From: Triparma columacea
Lineage: Eukaryota > Sar > Bolidophyceae > Parmales > Triparmaceae
Direction: 5' to 3'
DNA: 64,000 nucleotides
Assembly (NCBI GenBank): GCA_030267965.1
Contig: BRYA01000171.1
Coordinates: 26,846-90,845 of the forward strand
The position numbers and the translations under genes were made by a program. Positions 45,382 to 55,857 of this stretch are shown here, piece by piece; position 1 is the stretch's first letter; each line of letters starts with the position of its first letter. A model generated the notes under the pieces. The model was not told where the DNA came from, did no database searches, and saw nothing but the letters and a program-made list of their open reading frames with translations.

Positions 45382-46713
45382 TCACCGTTTGCTTCTTCTT
45401 CTGAATTTCAACAAAGTGTCGAATTTCGGCACTAGCAACGATCCATCACCCTCAATCTCAAACATCCTCTCTCTTCCATCTCCCTCTCCCGGCTCCCACT
45501 CGAAGTCTCTCACTAGCGTCGCAATCGAGGAAGCTAGAAAGTTCAGAGATTGCTCAGAAGCAGGACACGCTCTTGGACCTCCCCCGAACATTCCCCATGA
45601 GAATGCGCCTTCCATTTCCAGAGGCCAAGACTCCCCGTTTAGGCCGACTTCCCACGGCGCCCCACCACCCGCAGCTCGCAGGCCAGGGTGAAGTGAAAAC
45701 GCTATGGTTTCTGCGGGTATCTCGTAGCCGTTTATCAAAGTCGGCGAAGTAATCTTTCTAGGCGGACCAGTAGCAGCTGATACTGGACAGTCACGAGCAC
45801 AAGCTGCTGCGACTTGTACGAACATGGGTGGCACCGTGGTAATTTTATCAGAGTTAGCGATGAGCTCTTCGTAAAGCCGCTTCTGGGTTGCCTTGTCGAC
45901 GGAAAGGCGCAGAACTGACCACTGTAACAAAAGTGGAAATATCTCAGCTCCACCCACGGTTGCGGATACGAGGAGGGGAAGTAGGTCTGGAGATGCGTCC
46001 GCCCTCGAAACCACCTCGCTGAGGAGGCCGTTGATCTCGTCTGTGAAACTAAGTTTCTTGCTAAATCCTAAAGTGCGGGTGATAACCTCGAAGAAATTAG
46101 GGGTGCCTCTTCTCCTATACCCAGAGACGGCTCTCAGGAGCCTGTCGACCTCGTCAGGGGTGAGGGGCTGACAGCCAACGTAGAGAGAAACTAGGGCATT
46201 GAAGGACGCGGATGCTATTCTCTTTGAAGGCCACAACACAGCGCCCTCCTCTGAACTGCTTCGATCCAGCTGCTCGCTGATGATGTCCGATATATTGGAG
46301 GAATCAACTGCGGCCAATACTGAAGTTGAAGAGCTTCGCTCCCCTAGCAGCGCCTTTTGATTTGATCTTATTTTCTTCGCTCTTTCCACGTCTCTAACCA
46401 GGAACAAAAAGTCGCCCCCGAACACGGGCTTCTTTAGCTGGCTCCTTCCTGCGGCAGACTCCATGCTGAAGAGGTCGTTTGCAATCTCAGCATCATCGAC
46501 CCAAACCTGGGTGACTGGTCCTGTCTTTGCAAGGAAAATCGGTCCGTGCTCACGGCGTAAAGCGACGAGCTCTTCGACCACCTTGTTGTTTATCGTCGCT
46601 GCTATCAGTGAGGTGCTGCCAATCAAAGGGAGAGACGCTGGTCCTGGAGGCGGAGGAGGATTGAAGGCTGAAATAGACAGCGAGAACGCAAGTAAGAGCT
46701 TGAGCACGCGCAT
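45382..46713 (-). CDS. Divergent cytochrome P450-like protein, probably plastid-targeted
   Basis: A single exon of 443 residues. The N-terminus is a hydrophobic signal peptide ending S-I-S-A-F-N-P, the ASAFAP-like plastid-import context, followed by the P450 Pro-rich hinge (P-P-P-P-P-G-P ... L-P-L-I-G). A clear heme loop lies near the C-terminus: F-G-G-G-P-R-A-C383-P-A, with Cys as axial ligand. The usual Gly two after the Cys is Ala. The I-helix acid/Thr pair is not evident (A-T-V-G-G-A-E-I-F), and I cannot find the K-helix E-x-x-R. It is therefore either a specialised P450 that does not activate O2 in the standard way or a decaying enzyme. Substrate unknown. Divergent from the Misato-like gene. 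Confidence 0.7.
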   Translation of the reverse strand: MRVLKLLLAFSLSISAFNPPPPPGPASLPLIGSTSLIAATINNKVVEELVALRREHGPIFLAKTGPVTQVWVDDAEIANDLFSMESAAGRSQLKKPVFGGDFLFLVRDVERAKKIRSNQKALLGERSSSTSVLAAVDSSNISDIISEQLDRSSSEEGAVLWPSKRIASASFNALVSLYVGCQPLTPDEVDRLLRAVSGYRRRGTPNFFEVITRTLGFSKKLSFTDEINGLLSEVVSRADASPDLLPLLVSATVGGAEIFPLLLQWSVLRLSVDKATQKRLYEELIANSDKITTVPPMFVQVAAACARDCPVSAATGPPRKITSPTLINGYEIPAETIAFSLHPGLRAAGGGAPWEVGLNGESWPLEMEGAFSWGMFGGGPRACPASEQSLNFLASSIATLVRDFEWEPGEGDGRERMFEIEGDGSLLVPKFDTLLKFRRRSKR

Positions 46714-47270
46714 GTTTGGGAAGACAAGACTACGGTAAGTATAAGCGACTGGGATGCGGGGAGAGAGGAGGGAAGTGAAGGAAGGAAAGGAAGATTGCAG
46801 ACATAAATAAATATAGCCTTCAAATTAAGGTAAGAAAAGGGCTACAATGACAATAATAACCTTTGTTAAGGCTTTCACTAGTTGTCATTTGTCCTAATAT
46901 TGATTTTAATCTCCTATCCACGTTCAAGTTCAAGTTATTTCACCCCTTCAATCTCGGTCGACTGACTGGGTATTCATTGGGATTGGATTTTTCGTCTCAT
47001 AGACGAGATAATACTACTTTTGGCCATATTTCCGGCACTGTTAGTATCATATTGGGGTTGTTATCGGGCAAAGAGCCGCCATTGACGCCACAATGATGCA
47101 TTCCTTGAGGGTCTCACAATCCCTCTCCCTTGTTCTTACTCCATCACACCACACTAACCCTCCTGAGCCCGTATTGTTTATTCAGGGTTATAAACACACA
47201 CACACACATACACAGCACATACAGCACAGCAAAGAGTCTATAACCCGTTTCTAAAGCCTATATCTTGAGT
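46714..47270. other. Intergenic region between P450-like and Misato-like genes
   Basis: This 557-bp divergent spacer has no convincing gene. It has a small CA repeat at about 47193-47225 and a few short open stretches without recognisable protein character. Promoters for both genes must lie here. Confidence 0.6.
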
Positions 47271-49883
47271 ATGAGCACAATTCGAGTAACTTTAGGTCCC
47301 TCAGCCTCGTTCCATTCCTCACAATATACTCTACTTTCTCTTCCTATGTATAAACATTCGGTACAAGACTATTCACAACACGCTACTACACACGCTACGC
47401 AAGGAAGAGACAAGTAAGTACAGAGAAGGACAAGAAAAGCAAAGGAGAAAGCAAAGGAGAAAGCAAAGGAGAAAGCAAAGGAGAAAGGAGAAAGGAAACA
47501 ATAGCGCCATCAGCACCAGTGGAAGCTACGCCAATTTCAGCCTTCCCTTCTCCCTCGGCTTGAAATGAATAGCCCCCCCCTCAATAGCCCCCCAAACCAC
47601 CCCCCAATTGACATACTAACCCCCTCCCCCCCCTCCCCTCCACCCTCCCTTCCTTTTAGTTTCACCCTTACACGTTCAGGTCGTTGGGAGGAGAACGAGG
47701 TCCGAATCGACACAAAAGGTACCTACGACGATTCCTCAGACCTGCTCTCATCAGAAGACCCATTGGACACCCTCTCCTCAGACATGAAGGTTGAACGACA
47801 CGGGGAAAGGGTTGACGACGGACTTGGGGAGTTTAGGGAGCTGCATACGGACGTTTATAATAACGTGGTTAACGGTATGGGATACGACCCAACCTACAAT
47901 CAAGGATCAAACACATCCTCAGCTGCAGCTGCTGCGAAACCTCCCCCACCACCTCCCACGGCTGGGGGTAGGTCCGTTGATTGGGATGAGTGGATGTGTG
48001 ATGGTGGAGGAGGAGGCGACGAGGATGAAGGGGGTGACGTTTATGCGGGTTTCTTCGGGAAGGATGAATTTAATAACACCCAAACAACTCTAGGTAACAC
48101 CACGACAACACTTAGAGATACAACAACAGCGAACATGGAACACTTAAGAATAGGTGGACAAGCGTCCGGTTCGGTTGAAACATCGTCATCACCCAGTAGT
48201 CTTGATGTTGCCTGGTGTAAATCAGGTGGTTCTAAAAAAATCGTAGGTTGGCGTTCAATCCACCCCTCTCGGTCTGTCAACACGAGCTTCATGGATATAG
48301 GGTGTTATAAAGTACCCGACTTATGCGGCTACGGCACAAGTATGGACGTAATGGGGAATGATGTTGTTGAGGAGGCTTGGGATTTAATTAGGAAGAAGTT
48401 AGAGGGGATTGACAACGTAGGTGGGGTACAGGTTACGGCTACGTGGGGGAAGGGTACGGCGTGGGTTAGGCTTGCGGGTAACTTGATGGAAGTCTTCAAG
48501 GAGGAGTGCAGGTCGGCCAAGGTTGGGATGGGGATATGTAGGTTGGGGGAGTGGGAGGGTGAGGAGGTTGAGGGGGGGGAGAACAATGGGGGAGAGGGGG
48601 AGGGGAGGAGGAGGGTTAGGAGGACCGTTGATATGGGGTACGCGGTTAGGGAAGGGATTGAGAAAACTGACGTTACGTACGTCATGGGTGAGGGGGAGGG
48701 GGGAGGGGAGGGAGGGGGGATTACTACGGAGGACATATGGAGGAACTCGGGATTCACGGCAAGGACTGAGGTGAGAAATGAAACATTTGGAAAGTTAAAA
48801 GAGCAAGGGGCGGGGGGGAAAAGGGTGTTTCATCACACCCCTTGAGAAACAACAACAACAACATCGTCGTCGACAAGGGAAAAACTCACAAGGGCTGTAA
48901 AACGTGCTTCCTCCCCCCCCCCCCCCCTCTCCCCTCCCCCCACCTCAACAGTTTGAGCTCCACAGGTGTTTCCGTGACCTTGGTCCATCAGGTGTATCCT
49001 TCCTTGACCTTTACGGTGACGTGCGTGTTTCCAATGCAAGGTCCCTAGCTTACTCTGACTGGGTTCGATCAACAGGTGGAGGGTGGTGTGAACTCGACGG
49101 GGGGTTGGGGGGGGGGGAAAGGATACTAGTTTCAAGGGGGGGAGGAGACGCAAGGATCAAGGGGGGGGAGGGGGAGGTGGGAGGGGAGTACTATAGGCAG
49201 CTGAACAACCTCCGCAACATGGGACTAGGAAAGACGGGAGGAGGGGGAGGAGGAAGAGGGAGCGCATCCCAGGCCGTTGTGGGGGGGTTCAGCGTGGGGG
49301 GAACGGGGGGGGGGAAGGGTGACGATCTTGTGGATGAGTTCAACAGGGGGATTAGGGAGGCGTACGGGGGGAGGGAAATAGGGAGCGTCTTCGGGGCTAT
49401 CACAAGGGGGGAGGGAACAGAGGAGGGGAAGGGGGAATACTACAGGTGAGGGGGAAGGGGGGAGGGAGGGAGGGGGGAGAAACAATAGGGTGGGGACTTG
49501 GGGGGAGAGGGGGCGACTTTATCATTTTGAGGGGGAAAAGTTATAACAAGACGTTAACACACACGCACGCACGCACGCACGCACACACATGCACGCACAC
49601 ACACACACTCTCTCACCGCAGGGACTTGGGGATTGATTCCTCGATGTGGTGCGGGGTGCTGTCCAAGAATAACTCCAGGACCGTCTCGTGGGTAAAGGAG
49701 CTGGTCCGGGACTACCAGGAGCTCAGCCTCGGCCGAAACAGGGGGTGGCTGGAGGCCGAGAAGGCTAGGGGAGGGGTGGGGGAGGACATGGGGGAAGTGA
49801 GAGAATGGCTGGAGGGATGGAGGGAGAAAATCGACATGGGAGGATATGAGGACGATGAGGGGGAGGGAGGGGAGGATTATTAA
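47271..49883 (+). CDS. Misato/DML1-like tubulin-related protein
   Basis: Exons 47271-47413, 47660-48770, 48952-49445 and 49622-49883 join in phase to 669 residues. The first exon starts M-S-T-I-R-V-T-L-G-P-S-A-S-F-H-S-S-Q-Y, like the tubulin-fold start of Misato (a T-L-Q-L-G-x-Y-A-N pattern). The next exon opens with R-S-G-R-W ... V-R-I-D-T-K-G-T-Y, which aligns with the conserved Misato segment ending in D-x-K-G. A block with V-Q-V-T-A-T-W-G-K-G-T-A-W then L-M-E-V-F-K-E-E fits the Misato 'core'. Misato/DML1 affects mitochondrial distribution and fusion. Low-complexity Gly, Thr and Pro insertions separate the blocks. Identity is tentative; the exon model is stronger than the name. Confidence 0.55.
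47441..47488 (+). repeat. 12-bp purine tandem repeat in the first Misato-like intron
   Basis: About four copies of AAAGGAGAAAGC sit in the 246-nt intron, giving an all-purine-rich strand just after the GTAAGT donor. Confidence 0.8.
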
Positions 49884-50145
49884 ACAGCTAATGTGCTGTA
49901 TAATGCCAAGGAATGAATGCCTAAAAATCATTTTATTTGAGAAGGATTGAGAAGATAGATGAGATCTCCAGGGTCAAAAACCGTTCAAGGCTTGTGCTTG
50001 GCATTTCCCACACGCCCGACGACTCTACCCGCCTCCTGCCTTCCCCTCCCTCCCCCCGGTACCCTCCCATCCTCCCCTCGCCCCCCCCCCCTCCCCCCCT
50101 TCATTTGCCCAAGCAATACACCTCCCTTAACAATCTTCTCGAACA

Positions 50146-53100
50146 ATGTCAGAAGATGGCTCCATCAAAGTCAGCGTACGCATCAGGCCGCTGAACGAGA
50201 GGGAACTAGGGGAGAACCAAACCATGGGCTTCGAGTATAACCACACTAGCTTGTTAGAGAAGACTACAACAGGGCAGAAAGTATATGTGAGTGCGAAGAG
50301 GAGGGGTGGGGTGGGGAGGGAAATTGGGGGGGCCATGAAGGGGTTGAGGGGGGAGGGGGGGGGGGAGTGATTGAAATGAGGATGGGGACGACCGCGATGC
50401 GTGCATCAAAGGCGGGAACGCGATCTTCCTGACTCCTTCCTCCCTGTTTTCTCACAATCTCTTCCTCCCCCTCTCCTCAGCGATTCGACCACTGTTTCGG
50501 ACCAAATAGCAACAACATGGAGGCGTACGACAAGGTCGGGAAAAACCTCGTCATGCACGCTCTTGACGGTTACAATGCTACCATGTGAGTCAATGCACCC
50601 CCCCCCCCCTCTTCCTTCCCCCCCCTCTCTTCCTCACCCCCCCTCGTCAACCCAAGTTTCACCTACGGCCAGACAGGTTCCGGTAAGACACACTCGATCC
50701 TCGGTAACGACTCTGATCCTGGTTTCATCCCTCGTTGTATCGACGACGTCTTCAACTTTGTAGACTCCAACAAGTCCACCACAACCTTCCTCATCATGGT
50801 CTCCTACCTCGAGGTTTACAACGAAGAGATAAACGACCTGCTAACTCCAGGGGAGTCGGGGCAGAACTTAAGGATCTTGACGGAGGACCCACACAAGGGG
50901 GCCATCATTGACGGGCTGGTGGAGCAGGTCGTGTCTAACAAAAAGGTGAGACCTTGCGCGAGCGGGGGTGAACACTCGAACCCGGCTTAAGGCGAGCGAG
51001 ACAGGGCCAAGAGCTGAGTATCGGCCTGCAAATGTTAGTCAGCAACGTCGACGCAAAATAAGGATCGTGCTCAACCATTTCCGTGACGAGCGAGCGACAC
51101 ACATATAACCAACTCAATCGTCTCGCCACCCACCGCAGGAGATCCAAACCGTGCTCCGCGAGGGCGAGAAGCAGCGCTCCTACGGCAGCACTAAGATGAA
51201 CAACACGAGCAGTCGATCCCACACCCTCTTCAGGATGGTCATCGAGAGCAGGACGGAGCTCGCCCTCGCGGCGGACGACGACAAGCTCACCACGTCCCCC
51301 TCCCAGGCCTTCACCAAGTTCGGGAGCAAGGTGAGGCATTCACACATACACACATACACATACACTACGCTAGCACCGGCACCACACCGTCCAAGCAACT
51401 TACCCCGACGCACCCCCCTTCGCTCATCTCCCGCAGTCCCCCTCAGCGGGGGAAAGCAAGAAGACAAGCTATCTGAACCTCGTGGACCTCGCAGGGTCAG
51501 AGAGGCAGAAGAGCACTGGAGCGACGGGTAGCCAGGTGAGGACCCTGAAAGAAAGCAAATTCCCATCCCCCGTGACTTGGATAGTGGTCGCTGAAGTATC
51601 GGTTGAGAAACTTCCCGACTCTCACGACGCGTTCCTAACCCCCTTCGCTTGTCTCTTCGCTCCTCCTCGCTGCTCATCTTCGCCCTCCTCGCAGCTTAAG
51701 GAGGGAAGCAACATCAACAAGAGCCTCCTCGCCCTTGGAGCTGTCATCAGCAAGTTGGGGGAGAGCAATAGGAAGGGCGGGAAGGGGGGCAAGAATGTCT
51801 TCATACCCTTTAGGGACAGCAAGCTCACGAGGATCCTCAAGAACAGTTTGGGGGGCAACACCCTAACGTCAATTCTCTGCACAGTCACCGCCGCGCCGAT
51901 GCACCACGAGGAGACGGTTTCGACCTTGAAGTTTGGACAGCTCTGCAAGACCATTAAGAACAACGCCAAAAAGAACGAGGTAGTGGACGAGAAGACGCTC
52001 CTCAAGCAGTACAGGAGTAAGATCAGCGAGCTCACACACCAGCTCGCAATGGAGAGGAGCGCGGACCCCTCTGATGCACCGAAATCGGGGGGAGGGCACG
52101 CGAGAATTGAAAGGGAGGACAGGTGAGAGAATGAGCAAAAGTGAAATTAACTCGACGCAGCTGTGACCTAATTGATTGATTCCTCCTTTGCCTCGCCCAC
52201 TGCAGCATGCAAGGGGGCGCCAAAGCGGAGGCGAAACTCCGGGAGGCGCTAGAGCACAGCGACGAGCTCCAGCAGAAGCTCGACAAGCTCAGCGACTTCT
52301 TCATGAAGAGGGGCGGCTCAGGTTCCCACCTTAGTCCAACCTTAGACAGCAGGTCACTAAGGACTAGGAGAAGGAGCTCCTCGGTCTTTGCCCTCCGCAC
52401 GCAAAGCTTCTCGCAAGAATTTGGTGAGGCAGTCGAGGGTGGAGACCCGCTGCTCAACCCAGGCAAGCAGGGGGAGACGGGGGGACAGGCTACCTTCAGG
52501 GATATGGCGCAACTCAAATCCGCCCACGACGACGAAATCAGCCACATGCACGCCCATATCGAGGAGCTCGAGAGCCTCCTTGAGAGCGAGACTGACAGCA
52601 ACAGGAAGCTGAGAGAAGATATTAACATGAAGGACGAGTACATAGGGGACCTTTATAGGCAGAACGAGGAACTTCTGGAAGCGGAGAGGTGAGAATAGAG
52701 AATCTCACCACACGGGTTTAAGACTTCACTTTACAAATGTGTAACAACTAACGCCACGCAACATGCATCGCGCAACATGCACCACGCACCACGCTGCTCC
52801 ACGCCGCACCACGTCGCAGTGAGAAGCAGGAGTTCCAGGAGAACGCGAGGAGGGAAATCCAGGAGTACCACGATCTCAGGCAGGTCGACCTCGACAAATT
52901 GCAGGAGCAGATCTCTGGCAAGAAGGAGAGTCTTGACACCCAGGAGGAGGGTGTCAGCAAGCGAAAGGCAAAGCTCGAAGAGGTGAGTGGAAGGGTCGGC
53001 TTATGGCGCACCATCGCTCGCGCTCGCTCGTCCCAAACCCTAACCTCCCTCGGTCATCACTTCTCTCTCATGGTAGATGGAAGTCCTTCTCAGCACGAAG

Positions 53101-54979
53101 CTTGCGTTCCTTGACGAGAAGGAGTCCGAGCTTCAGAACAACATGAACAAGCTCACCCAGAACATAAGAATTTGGGACACCGAAAAGGACGATTTGGAAA
53201 GGAGGGAGAACGACGTCTTGGAGTGGAGCAAGAATTTTAGGTCGAAGGAGTGGCAGCTTGAGGAAAAGGAGAAAAACATTCTCGACAAGGAAGCCGAACT
53301 TCAGAAGAAAGACAAGGACCTCAAGAGGTTTGAGATGGAGCTCACCGAAAGCAACAAGCAGCTCCTCAACGAAAAAGAGCAGCTTAAGCACCTGAAGGAT
53401 ACGCTCGAAAAGAAGGAGAGAACAATCGAGGCAGACTGGGACGACTTAACCAAGTGGAAGAAACTTTTGAAGGAGAGGGAAATCGAAGTTGAAGAAAAGG
53501 AGAGGCACTCCAAGAAGAAGGAAGAGAACCTCCAGAATGCCCTGAAGAATATTGACAAGCGGGAGGAGACTCTCAACTACCTCAAGGTAGAAATGAACGT
53601 GAAGAATGAGGGGCTGATAGTGAGGGAGAGCCAGATCGTCAAGGACCAGGCAACCATTAATATGTTGAAGCCAGCCCTCGAGAGCAGGAGCAGAGAGTTT
53701 GACCACAAGCAGAAGACCCTCGAGGATGAGAAGGCCAAGCTCGAGAGGCTGTCTGTAGCCTGCAAGGAGCTGAAGGAAGTCAACGAGGAGAAACAACTCG
53801 AGATCAATATAAAGAGCAGGCACTTAGAGGAGAGGGAGCAAGCCGTCGCCGAAAAGGAGAAGCTCTACAAGCACCTTGACGACCTCAAGGTCGAGCTGAA
53901 GAACAGAGAGCTCAAGCAGCAGATGAAGGAGGACCAGTGGACCGACACAGCGGCGAGAGCAAACGCTGAGCAGGCGGCAATGCTGAAGCAGACTGAGGAG
54001 GTGAGTCTGAGGAGCGGAGCGAGCCGCTGAGAGGATTGCAGCAGCAATGCACCGTCGCCGCTTGCTTCTTGTTTTATCCCTTTCTCACGTCAACTAACCC
54101 ACTACCCTTACGCCCCCCTTCCAGCTGCTCACGGCTCAGATCGAAACCACTAGGACTTACGAGGCCGAACTCACGACGTGCAAGTCGAACCTCGAAAGGG
54201 AGAAGAAGGCAAGGAATGTTGCAATGGAGAAGCTGCAGCAGTGGCAGTCAAAGTGTGAGGCCCTGCTCGAGGAGAGAACCAACAGTACTAACTGGGGGGG
54301 AGCAGGTGGGGGAGCAGGCGGCGGAGGAGGCCAAAGGACCAGAACTCTAACAGGAGCCTCAGTGAGCTTCGGCGGGGCGAGGGAGCTCAAGGGGAGAAGG
54401 ACGAGCGAAGACTATACTACGACGCCCAAAGGTGAAAGCGAAAATGCGAGCATATTGAGAAATGCAACTGAGCGTAGGGGGAGTGAACTCGGAGAGGATA
54501 GGGAATCTGAGGGCAAGGAGAGAGAGGCGACAGGAAATGGCATGGGCAGGGAAACGGCAGGAGAGGAAAAAGTCGGACTCAAGGAGATACTCATTAGGAG
54601 CCTTGAGACGAGCGCAGACGTACTCGGAAAGATACTGAGCGAGGATAGAGAGGAAGAGGAGGACCATGATGACTTCTTTGGAAGCGCTTTTGGCTTCCAG
54701 CAAGCCGAGGGGGGGGGAATGGACCAGAGAGAGACAGGCACCTCTTCCCCAGCGAGAATGTCCAGATCGGCCTTGTCGCTCAAGGCGCCGAAGACCCCTC
54801 AGTCGCCCAAGTCGCATAATAAGCCGCAAGTGAATGCGAAAGGAGGAAGAAGGAAGTCCGGAGCTGGGACACCACCGAGAAGGAAAAAAATAGAGCAAGC
54901 CAAGAACCCAAAGAGGCCAATAGTACGCACAACTTCCAAGAACGTCCCAATATTGAGTCTCGACCTAACAAACCTTTAG
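50146..54979 (+). CDS. Kinesin-7 (CENP-E-like) motor protein
   Basis: Ten exons (50146-50286, 50481-50584, 50657-50945, 51139-51330, 51437-51535, 51695-52122, 52206-52688, 52820-52982, 53077-54000, 54125-54979) join in phase to 1225 residues. The N-terminal motor starts I-K-V-S-V-R-I-R-P-L-N. It has the P-loop G-Q-T-G-S-G-K-T, switch I N-N-T-S-S-R-S-H and switch II L-V-D-L-A-G-S-E, with R-D-S-K-L-T-R-I-L after it. The N-terminal motor and S-S-R-S-H-T-L-F wording favour kinesin-7. From ~400 to ~930 it is almost continuous coiled coil rich in K and E, so a dimer. The tail is basic (R-R-K-S-G ... P-P-R-R-K-K). It walks to microtubule plus ends; kinesin-7s serve chromosome congression. Confidence 0.92.
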
Positions 54980-55857
54980 TTGATGATTTAAAACAAAATT
55001 GCAGCGCTTGAATTCTTTCATTGTTGTTTGTTGTTCAATTTCACCCAGCGAAGTCGGGTTTCTTCTCAATATCAGCGGCCGTATTATGCTGGTAAACGTG
55101 TGCACATCGAGGATAGGGTTAAGCGGAATGAAGGGGGGGGGTTTGGTTTGGGTAGGTTGGGTTGGAAGGAGGAAGGGAATGGGAGGGTGTAGGAAATGTG
55201 TGTTGAACTAACGTTTCAAAGCTATAGCATGTTTTAATATAGGCGAGGAAGGCGACAGTAACAAGGGCGAGCGGATGCTACGAACTCGCTGGCTGGCTTT
55301 GGGTGCTGTGAGTAGGGGAGGATTAAGAGCAAATTGCAAATTGTTTTGCCTTGGCTAAACTCGCTGTGAGGAGAGATTATCGTCTATTAGCGTGTGACAA
55401 AACTAACAAAGCAAATAAGAACCACCTAAACACAAACTAATTGACGAAACGCGGTGACAAGGGACTAAAAACTAAGACATCCCAGGCTTGCCGAGTCGAC
55501 AACTTCTTGGGACCCTTGGAGGAGTGGGGCTACAGGACGTGCGGTGAAATAGGTAAGTTGGGAGGGCGGGCGATCGGTGGAGGGGGGGGAGAGTAGAGGG
55601 GAAGCGGTCACGGATGGAAACACCTTAAAAGAACAGGAGGGACAGGTGGACTGACTCACTGGCTCTCTGCTGTCTATTTCTGGTATGCTTGGGTTTTTGG
55701 GTGTTTTGGAAATATAAAAACGCGCAAAAATGACGCACCTATACGAATTTTCCAATTTACGACATCTTTACTCACACCTAAAAACGCCGCTCCGCCACCT
55801 TTTTTTTACGCACGTCGATCGCGAACGCATGACTTTCAGCACCCAATTAAGATCGTC
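54980..55857. other. Intergenic region, no gene seen
   Basis: This 878-bp spacer lies between the kinesin and START/membrane genes on the same strand. No open stretch has recognisable protein character and no RNA gene is evident. The last ~100 bp before 55858 are the likely promoter/leader of the downstream gene. Confidence 0.6.

Noticed and set aside
46863..47096. 77-codon open frame between the P450-like and Misato-like genes
   Set aside because: No protein-like pattern and AT-rich; consistent with chance in a divergent promoter.
49557..49612. CA/CACG repeat that might be a Z-DNA or regulatory element
   Set aside because: It is a simple microsatellite in the polypyrimidine half of an intron; no support for a function.
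50946..51138. Possible tRNA or small RNA in a kinesin intron (TCGAACCC stretch)
   Set aside because: No anticodon arm or acceptor stem could be folded; length fits a normal intron.
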